Of a stretch of 5,571 nucleotides of DNA, positions 1 to 3,969 are shown one piece after another. Under the pieces are notes generated by a model. It was given only the letters and a program-made list of their open reading frames with translations. It was not told the DNA's origin and did no database searches. Origin of the DNA: Actinophytocola sp050699915. Its GTDB lineage: Bacteria; Actinomycetota; Actinomycetes; Mycobacteriales; Pseudonocardiaceae. How positions within the stretch are numbered: position 1 is the stretch's first letter; every line of letters begins with the position of its first letter. The stretch lies in NCBI RefSeq assembly GCF_050699915.1, contig NZ_JBOHGA010000317.1:1-5571 (forward strand). Reading direction: 5' to 3'. Made by a program: the position numbers and the translations under genes.

Positions 1-379
1 CGCCCAGCACCGCGCACACGCCGGCCTCGCCGAACACCAGCTCGGCCCGCTCGTCCGGGTCGTCGGCGTCGACCGGCACGTAGGCCGCGCCGGCCGCGAG
101 CACGCCGAGGATCGACACGTAGAGGCCGGCGGTGCCGGACGGGACCCGCACGCCGACCCGGTCGCCGATGCCGACGCCGTTCCCGGCGAGCTTCTGGCGC
201 AGCTCGTCGACCTGCTCGAGGAGCTCGGCGTAGGTGAGGACGCCGGTCCCGTCGTCCAGCGCCGGCGCCAGCGGGTGGCGGGCGGCCGTCTCGGCCAGCA
301 CGTCGACCAGGGTGCGCGGCGGCGCCGCGGAACCGGTGGTGAAGCGAGCGGCCGCCGGTGCCTCGAGGGCAGCGGTCAT
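1..379 (-). CDS. NRPS-type adenylation protein, N-terminus only (probable Pls/PosA family)
   Basis: The gene is read from ATG at 379-377 and runs off the left edge, so only 126 residues are visible. Core A1 of NRPS adenylation domains is seen as LTYAEL (residues 48-53) and core A2 as LAAGAAYVPVD (94-104), followed by ADDPDERAELVF. The stretch GVRVPSGTAGLYVSILGVL (76-94) and the DADDPDERA tail resemble, from memory, Pls/PosA-type synthetases. In that family an adenylation and a carrier domain precede a membrane-embedded set of tandem domains that polymerise an amino acid such as lysine. An ordinary NRPS module or a stand-alone acyl/amino-acid ligase is the alternative; the deciding C-terminal part is outside the window. 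The start is well constrained because an in-frame TGA lies three codons upstream (388-386). A GGTGA sits six bases before the ATG, and the start overlaps the stop of a possible leader ORF as ATGA. Adenylation identity is near certain; the subfamily is moderately sure. Confidence 0.85.
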   Translation of the reverse strand, partial: MTAALEAPAAARFTTGSAAPPRTLVDVLAETAARHPLAPALDDGTGVLTYAELLEQVDELRQKLAGNGVGIGDRVGVRVPSGTAGLYVSILGVLAAGAAYVPVDADDPDERAELVFGEAGVCAVLG

Positions 380-408
380 CGAACGTCACCGGGGGAGCGC
401 AGGCGCAA
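376..408 (-). CDS. Possible 10-residue leader ORF coupled to the adenylation gene
   Basis: On the minus strand a perfect AGGAGG (419-414) is followed after five bases by TTG (408-406). This opens a ten-codon frame reading MRLRSPGDVR that stops with TGA at 378-376. The stop overlaps the adenylation gene's ATG as ATGA, the usual geometry of translational coupling. This is the best ribosome binding site near that gene, yet it is about 34 bases from the ATG and well placed only for the TTG. The peptide has three arginines and no cysteine run, tryptophan or histidine run that would mark a classic attenuator. A hairpin (452-472) lies upstream in the same leader. It could equally be chance, with the adenylation gene using the weaker GGTGA. 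No known leader family was recognised. Confidence 0.35.
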   Translation of the reverse strand: MRLRSPGDVR

Positions 409-451
409 CTGATCCTCCTAGTCGTGGGAGCTGCGCCGTTCGCGGTTCGCA

Positions 452-472
452 GCGGGGGCCGAGCGCCCCCGC
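452..472 (-). promoter_or_regulatory. GC hairpin in the adenylation gene's 5' leader
   Basis: A perfect 8-bp stem, GCGGGGGC (452-459) with GCCCCCGC (465-472), closes a five-base loop. It lies about 30 bases upstream of the AGGAGG of the leader ORF. In the minus-strand transcript it could act as an attenuator or a translation-modulating stem. No U-run follows it. A weak -10-like TAAACT is present at 496-491 on the minus strand, with only a poor TGAGGC at 521-516 as a -35, so promoter placement is uncertain. Confidence 0.4.
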
Positions 473-615
473 GCGTTCGGCCGACCTGCGAGTTTACCCC
501 GCCGTGACCCTTCCCGCCTCAGTCGGCCGCGTGGGCTTGGCCACGCCGTCACCTGCTCGGATGTCCTCCGTTAGGGGGCGGTCAGAAGTACGAGAGTCGC
601 GCGGTGTGACGATAT

Positions 616-686
616 CCGCGGGAACGGGCCAGCGCCGGCCGCTCCAGCGGCGGTAGGCGGCCGGCTCGCGTGGCGCGTTCCCGTGG
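616..686. repeat. Long imperfect inverted repeat (71 bases, about 24 bp paired)
   Basis: Three nested stems face each other. They are 616-626 with 676-686 (11 bp, one G-T pair), GCCA 628-631 with TGGC 671-674, and GCCGGCCGC 634-642 with GCGGCCGGC 657-665. The terminal loop is 14 bases (643-656), and the middle has a small mismatch and an asymmetric internal loop. No credible ORF covers it. It lies in the gap between two minus-strand genes, about 240 bases upstream of the adenylation start. It could be a regulatory RNA fold, a small structured RNA or part of a terminator cluster; orientation cannot be decided from a palindrome. Confidence 0.6.
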
Positions 687-717
687 GCCGGCGTACGACG
701 AGCCCAGTGTGCCGGCC
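686..717. repeat. Inverted repeat GGCCGGC/GCCGGCC
   Basis: A perfect 7-bp stem (686-692 with 711-717) flanks an 18-base loop. It directly abuts the 616-686 fold, with which it shares base 686, and continues the row of stems through the intergenic gap. On its own, seven G/C pairs in a GC-rich region are weak evidence; it is listed because of its position. Confidence 0.3.
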
Positions 718-725
718 GGTGCGTG

Positions 726-759
726 GGGAATGCTCGCGCAACCGCGCGAGCACCGTCCC
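726..759 (-). terminator. Second stem-loop downstream of the TauE-family gene
   Basis: A perfect 9-bp stem, TGCTCGCGC (731-739) with GCGCGAGCA (744-752), closes a tetraloop AACC. It is extended by GGGA (726-729) with TCCC (756-759) across a small internal loop. It lies about 70 bases beyond the TauE-family stop and just after the stronger hairpin at 768-805, so the two look like tandem terminators. No T-run follows on either strand, as is common for actinobacterial hairpin terminators, so the function is inferred from structure and position. Confidence 0.5.
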
Positions 760-767
760 GCGATACG

Positions 768-805
768 CCGCGGCCGCCCGGAGTGGTGCTCCAGGGCGGC
801 CGCGG
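768..805 (-). terminator. Strong hairpin, probable terminator of the TauE-family gene
   Basis: A perfect 12-bp stem, CCGCGGCCGCCC (768-779) with GGGCGGCCGCGG (794-805), is topped by a further 4-bp GGAG (780-783)/CTCC (789-792) stem. Base A793 is bulged and the loop is TGGTG. In the minus-strand transcript it begins 20 bases after the TauE-family stop. There is no U-tract, so it would be a U-less actinobacterial type of terminator. The stem is the most stable in the window. Confidence 0.7.
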
Positions 806-825
806 TCGCTGGCTACGGATACCGG

Positions 826-1770
826 TCAGGTGCTCGCGGTCTCGCTCTCGCCGGTCTTGTCACCGGCCTCCTCGACGATCCGCTGCTCCTCCGCGCGGTG
901 GGCGCGGTACTGGCGGATCGAGTAGACCAGCGCGGCCGCCCAGATGACGTAGATGGCGATGTAGACCGGCCAGCGGACGGCGTCGCTCGCGTCGACCCAG
1001 TCGCTCTTCAGCAGCGTGCGGATGTTGGTCAGGATGATGATGCCGCCGACCGCCGAGCCGAGCACGCGCGGCGGGATGTGCCGGACGAGCCACGCCGCGA
1101 TCGGGGCCGCGATGACGCCGCCGACCAACAGGGCGAGGACCCAGCCGAAGTTGATGCCCTGCGAGCCGATGCCGATCAGGAAGCCGAGGCTCGCGGCGAC
1201 CGCGACGAGGAACTCGCTCGTGTCGATCGAGCCGATCGTCTTGCGCGGCTCGAGGCGGCCGCTCGCGAGGATGGCCGGCGTGCCGACCGGGCCCCAGCCG
1301 CCGCCACCCGTCGAGTCGACGAAGCCGGCGACCAGGCCGAGCGGGCCGAGGAAGCGCTTGCGCAGCGGCTTGCCCAGGTTGTGCCGGGGCAGGCCGAGCA
1401 TGGTGAAGCGGGCCAGGATGTAGACGCCGAGGACCAGCAGCAGGGTCGACATCACGGGCTCGGCGGTCTCGGTCGAGAGGCTCGACAGGAACGTGGCGCC
1501 GGCGAAGGCGCCGACCGCGCCGGGGACGCCGATCTTCGCGACGACCTTCCAGTCGACGTTGCCGAACTTCCAGTGGGCGAGGCCCGAGGCGAGCGTCGTG
1601 CCGATCTCCGCGAGGTGCACCGTCGCGGAGGCGGCGGCGGGGTGGGTGCCGATCGCCAGGAGCAGGGTGGTGGACGTCACGCCGTAGGCCATGCCGAGGC
1701 TGCCGTCGACGAGTTGGGCTCCTAAGCCCACCAGGGCCAGTAGGACCAGCTGTCGCATGTCGCCATCCAT
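826..1770 (-). CDS. TauE/SafE-family (sulfite/sulfonate exporter-like) membrane protein
   Basis: A 314-residue polytopic inner-membrane protein of the TauE/SafE (DUF81) family. Members export or import small anions such as sulfite, sulfoacetate or other organosulfur compounds; the substrate here is not predictable. The two family repeats are visible. The first is VDGSLGMAYG (21-30), with the following helix to about 41. The second is GGGGWGPVGTP (155-165), with helices after it. Other hydrophobic segments lie near 77-97, 105-124, 140-152, 186-203, 208-228, 236-252 and 268-285. A charged tail (286-314) makes it longer than the usual 250-270 residues. The start is uncertain: ATG 1770 has no well-spaced SD. 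ATG 1758 (giving MRQLVLLALVG) has GGATGG four bases upstream and matches the usual family N-terminus better. An in-frame TGA at 1788-1786 excludes longer starts. It appears monocistronic, with hairpins after its stop. Confidence 0.85.
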   Translation of the reverse strand: MDGDMRQLVLLALVGLGAQLVDGSLGMAYGVTSTTLLLAIGTHPAAASATVHLAEIGTTLASGLAHWKFGNVDWKVVAKIGVPGAVGAFAGATFLSSLSTETAEPVMSTLLLVLGVYILARFTMLGLPRHNLGKPLRKRFLGPLGLVAGFVDSTGGGGWGPVGTPAILASGRLEPRKTIGSIDTSEFLVAVAASLGFLIGIGSQGINFGWVLALLVGGVIAAPIAAWLVRHIPPRVLGSAVGGIIILTNIRTLLKSDWVDASDAVRWPVYIAIYVIWAAALVYSIRQYRAHRAEEQRIVEEAGDKTGESETAST

Positions 1771-1968
1771 TCCGTCGGTCGGATCTCAGTGCATCCTCCG
1801 GATCGGACCGTGGCATCGCCAAACGGGTCCAGATTCCGGAACATCCCGTGGGAAGTTGGCCGGGCCACCTTGCGCAACCGGCGTTCAGACGCTAACAGCT
1901 CACGTTCGGTTACCCGATAGGTCCGGCGCCGGGATGCGCACAAGGTGTGTGAATAACCACTGGAATTT

Positions 1969-1995
1969 CGTCAACCAACAAAGTCAAGTAGTCAA
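1969..1995 (-). repeat. Three TTGAC direct repeats (possible operator or -35 cluster)
   Basis: On the minus strand TTGAC occurs at 1995-1991, 1987-1983 and 1974-1970, with start-to-start spacings of 8 and 13. It matches the core of the sigma-70 -35 element, but no -10 lies at 16-18 bases after any copy. A repeated activator or repressor half-site in the shared divergent promoter is an alternative reading. Confidence 0.35.
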
Positions 1996-2072
1996 CATAG
2001 CGCTGGGTAGCAGACCTTGCGTACGCTGCGTAATGTGAATTGTTAGGCCGGGTTCGCGGGAATTCTGGAGCC

Positions 2073-2086
2073 CGGAGAATTCTCCG
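2073..2086. promoter_or_regulatory. 14-bp perfect palindrome upstream of the membrane-protein gene
   Basis: CGGAGAATTCTCCG is a perfect palindrome whose end lies 22 bases before the ATG at 2109. A second GAATTC occurs at 2060-2065, so GAATTCT (2060-2066) can alternatively pair with AGAATTC (2076-2082) across nine bases. The position fits an operator or a 5'-UTR structure for the downstream gene. No known regulator's site was recognised. Confidence 0.45.
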
Positions 2087-2108
2087 CCCGCTGGGGGTGG
2101 CACCACTC

Positions 2109-2615
2109 ATGACCGTGCCTGTACGCCGATTTCGGTCGGCATTCTTGTCGGAATTGGACGACACATGGCCGCGGCTGCTGGGCTCAGCGCTGTTCTGGGT
2201 CTCGACCGCGCTCCTCGCGGTGGTTCTGCTCATCGAGGACCCGGTGTTCGGGTCGTTCGTGGTCGGCATCCCGCTGCTCGTCGTGGTACTCGTGCGGGAG
2301 CGCGGGCTCGCCGGAGTTTCCTCGGGTCTGCTCGGTGCGGCGATCGGTTCGTCGCTCATGTTCAGCGCTTTTCTCGGGCAGCATCGCGGAGTTTCCGGCG
2401 ACGGCCTGCTGATCGCCGGATTCGTGGTGCTGGTGATCTGGGTGAGCACCTATCCGGTCATGCTCCGGCAGATGGACCGGCAACACCTGCGTGAGCGCCG
2501 CGAGGACGCCGCGCCACCGGCGACGGCGCGCCTGCTGGTGGTCCGGGTGTGGATGGCCCTGCTCGCCGCGGCTGTGCTCGCCGCCACGCTCGCCGGCGGC
2601 CTCATCGGCTTCTGA
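2109..2615 (+). CDS. Hypothetical membrane protein, about five TM segments
   Basis: A 168-residue protein not assigned to any family. After a basic, then acidic, amphipathic N-terminus (RRFRSAFLSELDDTW), hydrophobic segments lie at about 22-42, 45-63, 66-90, 98-118 and 145-167. A highly charged, arginine-rich loop (119-135) precedes the last helix, and the protein ends right after it (GGLIGF). The visible composition suggests an integral cytoplasmic-membrane protein with no obvious catalytic motif. ATG 2109 is chosen because GGGGGTGG (2093-2100) is a reasonable SD eight bases upstream. The frame is open back to a TTG at 2040, but that would add 23 non-hydrophobic residues across the 2073-2086 palindrome. 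It is divergent from the TauE-family gene and convergent with the small gene at 2634-2981. Coding is well supported by third-position GC; function is unknown. Confidence 0.75.
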   Translation: MTVPVRRFRSAFLSELDDTWPRLLGSALFWVSTALLAVVLLIEDPVFGSFVVGIPLLVVVLVRERGLAGVSSGLLGAAIGSSLMFSAFLGQHRGVSGDGLLIAGFVVLVIWVSTYPVMLRQMDRQHLRERREDAAPPATARLLVVRVWMALLAAAVLAATLAGGLIGF

Positions 2616-2647
2616 CCTGGGCGGTTGCCCCGTTCAGGCGGACCTGA
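2616..2647. terminator. Weak overlapping stems between convergent genes
   Basis: Only 18 bases separate the stops of the plus-strand membrane gene and the minus-strand small gene. GGGC-GGTT-GCCC (2619-2630) can form a 4-bp stem. TCAGG (2634-2638) with CCTGA (2643-2647) forms another over four bases, and CCTG (2616-2619) can also pair with CAGG (2635-2638). None has a T-run. A shared bidirectional terminator is plausible from position but poorly supported. Confidence 0.25.
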
Positions 2648-2981
2648 CCGCCGCCACGGCCGCGTAGCAGCGGGTGCGCTCGTCGTCCCACATCTCGGAA
2701 TCGCCCTGCGCGCGGTACTCCGGGCGCAGGCGCCGCGCCATGGCGTAGAAGCCGGAGTTGGGCCGGCCGGTGTCCGACGAGACGACCAGCGCGCTCCACA
2801 TCGGCTCGCCGCGGTCGGCGGCGCGCCGGGAGACCTGCTCGAGCGGATGGGAGAGGAAGTCCGGCCGCGTGCCGACCCGGAAGGCGAGCCGCCGGTAGGT
2901 GATGGTGCCCCCGCCGGCGGCGACGCCGTAGAGGATGTCGGCGATGCGGTCGACGCGGTCCATCTGGAACATCTCCGGCAT
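2634..2981 (-). CDS. Conserved small protein of unknown function
   Basis: A 115-residue soluble protein. ATG 2981 is chosen because GGGAGG lies about six bases upstream, an excellent SD. The frame continues upstream to 3104, but those residues are low-complexity and overlap the divergent promoter. The pattern is an N-terminal helix, ITYRRLAFRVG (28-38), PLEQVSRRAADRGEPMWSALVVSSDTGRPNSGFYAMARRL, then a C-terminal W..ERTRCYAA. From memory this recalls small, uncharacterised actinobacterial and phage proteins sharing TYxxLA, SALVV, TGxPxxGFY and a trailing W-x-x-E. The TYxxLA..VG part is loosely like the DNA-binding helix of alkyltransferase-like proteins, but no catalytic PCHR-type motif is present, so that is only a hint. 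It is divergent from the VOC-TrmO gene and may share its promoter region. Confidence 0.7.
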   Translation of the reverse strand: MPEMFQMDRVDRIADILYGVAAGGGTITYRRLAFRVGTRPDFLSHPLEQVSRRAADRGEPMWSALVVSSDTGRPNSGFYAMARRLRPEYRAQGDSEMWDDERTRCYAAVAAVRSA

Positions 2982-3102
2982 GCGCCACCTCCCGCCTGCG
3001 TGCCGAGCAGGGTTTCTTGCAGGGTCGTCGTCGCGCGGAGCGTTGTTACGCGGCGTATAGATTGACGGTCGCAGTGAGTGTTCGGACGAAGGGCGGGACC
3101 CC
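2982..3102. promoter_or_regulatory. Divergent promoter region with a TATAGAT box
   Basis: The 121-base gap drives the small gene to the left and the VOC-TrmO gene to the right. TATAGAT at 3056-3062 is the only good -10-like hexamer on the plus strand and would give a leader of about 35 bases before ATG 3103. No matching TTGACA-like -35 lies 17 bases before it. A TTGACGG at 3063-3069 has no -10 after it. GAAGGGCGGG (3088-3097) supplies the SD for the plus-strand gene, and GGGAGG upstream of 2981 supplies the other. Confidence 0.5.
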
Positions 3103-3969
3103 ATGACCGACGCGCCGCGGCTGGCCGGTGTGCATCACCTCAAGCTGCCCGTGTCCGATCTCGAGCGCTCCCGAGCCTGGTACGTGAGCCGCCTCGGCTA
3201 CGAGCCGCAGCTGGAGTTCGTCGAGGACGGCAAGCTGATGGGCGTCGGGCTCCGGCATCCGAACGGCGGCCCGGAGCTGGCCCTGCGGCTGGACTCCGAC
3301 CGCGCTGCGGCGGCCGCCGGCTTCGACTACTTCGCGATCGGCGTGCCGGACCGGCCCGCGATCGAGACGCTCGCCGCTCGGCTCACCGCGCTCGGCGAGG
3401 AGCACGCGGGCGTGCACCCGGCATCGGCCGGCTGGATCCTGCCGATGCTGCACGACCCGGACGGCCACGAGGTGCGCTTCTACACCGTCGAGCACCACAC
3501 CGACCACCCGACGGACTCCGTCACGACGCTGACCGACCCGCGCGAGACCGCGGCTCGCCGGGCGGACATGGAGATGCCCCTGCGGGAGATCGGCCGGGTT
3601 TCCTCGTCTCTCGTCGACCGGACCGCGGCGCCCCGGCAGGGGGACGAGGGCGCGCCGGACGCCTGGCTGGTGTTCGATTCCGAGGTCGCCGTCGGGCTGG
3701 CCGACCTCGTCGTCGGCGACGAGCTGCTCGTGCTCACGTGGCTCGACCGCGCCGACCGGAGTGTGCTGGTCACCCGCCCGCGCGATGACCTGGCCCGCCC
3801 GCCGACCGGCGTCTTCTCCACCCGCTCCCCGGACCGGCCGAACCCGATCGGCCTGCATCGGGTGCGCGTCCTCGCGGTCGACGGCCCGCGGGTGCGAGTG
3901 AGCGACCTCGAGGCGCTCGACGGCACCCCGGTGCTCGACCTCAAGCCGGTGCTCGGACCGGAACGCTAG
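3103..3969 (+). CDS. VOC-domain/TsaA (TrmO-like) tRNA methyltransferase fusion protein
   Basis: A 288-residue two-domain protein. Residues about 7-131 are a VOC (glyoxalase/bleomycin-resistance) fold. HHLKLPV opens it, SRAWYVSRLGYEP is the first helix and turn, ELALRL follows, and HDPDGHEVRFYTVE closes it. Residues about 156-288 are a TsaA/TrmO domain: IGRVSSSLVDRTAAPRQGDEG, VLTWLDRADR, the signature GVFSTRSPDRPNPIG (236-250) and DGTPVLDLKP (273-282). TrmO uses S-adenosylmethionine to methylate N6 of t6A37 in threonine tRNA. The C-terminal extension of the E. coli enzyme is absent, as in short actinobacterial forms. The linker (132-155) has no stop, and an internal ATG at 3568 has no convincing SD, so this is a fusion rather than two genes. 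The VOC metal site looks incomplete: H12, E58 and E123 are present but a tyrosine (Y76) sits where His is usual. The ATG 3103 start has an SD. Its stop overlaps the convergent ATPase gene. Confidence 0.9.
   Translation: MTDAPRLAGVHHLKLPVSDLERSRAWYVSRLGYEPQLEFVEDGKLMGVGLRHPNGGPELALRLDSDRAAAAAGFDYFAIGVPDRPAIETLAARLTALGEEHAGVHPASAGWILPMLHDPDGHEVRFYTVEHHTDHPTDSVTTLTDPRETAARRADMEMPLREIGRVSSSLVDRTAAPRQGDEGAPDAWLVFDSEVAVGLADLVVGDELLVLTWLDRADRSVLVTRPRDDLARPPTGVFSTRSPDRPNPIGLHRVRVLAVDGPRVRVSDLEALDGTPVLDLKPVLGPER

Larger units (their letters stand above)
1771..2108. promoter_or_regulatory. Divergent promoter region between the TauE-family and membrane-protein genes
   Basis: This 338-base gap separates two divergent genes and must hold both promoters. 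Bases about 1936-2040 are clearly richer in A/T than the rest of the window, as expected for promoter DNA. They carry three TTGAC copies on the minus strand (see 1969-1995). A 10-bp palindrome CCGGCGCCGG lies at 1923-1932 and a 14-bp one at 2073-2086. A minus-strand GGAGGA (1799-1794) looks like an SD but is followed only by ATG-CAC-TGA and is about 24 bases from the TauE-family start. I found no -35/-10 pair with 16-18 spacing on either strand, so transcription starts are not assigned. Reading frames crossing the gap look like chance. Confidence 0.6.

Noticed and set aside
234..656. Plus-strand frame across the adenylation start and intergenic gap
   Set aside because: Ser/Arg/Ala-rich composition, no motif, and it is antisense to the adenylation coding region for its first third.
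571..753. Minus-strand 60-codon frame in the intergenic gap
   Set aside because: No SD, Arg/Thr/Pro-rich, and it overlaps the run of inverted repeats; its openness is expected from GC content.
670..1725. Long plus-strand frame opposite the TauE-family gene
   Set aside because: Its translation is a low-complexity Arg/Asp/Ala/Glu string typical of an antisense shadow of a GC-rich gene; the minus-strand frame has clear family motifs.
1792..1799. GGAGGATG on the minus strand as the TauE-family start
   Set aside because: The ATG here is followed after one codon by an in-frame TGA and lies directly on the SD, so it cannot start the gene.
860..1822. Second minus-strand frame overlapping the TauE-family gene
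   Set aside because: The product is Arg/Pro/Gly-rich with no hydrophobic segments or motifs; it is the +1 shadow of the transporter.
2060..2082. Paired GAATTC sites as evidence of a cloning or vector junction
   Set aside because: Sequence on both sides has the same composition, and one copy is the centre of a longer palindrome in a natural-looking upstream region.
1910..2449. Minus-strand frame opposite the hypothetical membrane protein
   Set aside because: Ser/Thr/Arg/Pro-rich low-complexity product; the plus-strand frame has a better SD and a coherent multi-TM pattern.
3568..3969. Separate trmO gene starting at the internal ATG at 3568
   Set aside because: No convincing SD precedes it and no stop separates it from the VOC domain, so a single fusion protein is simpler.
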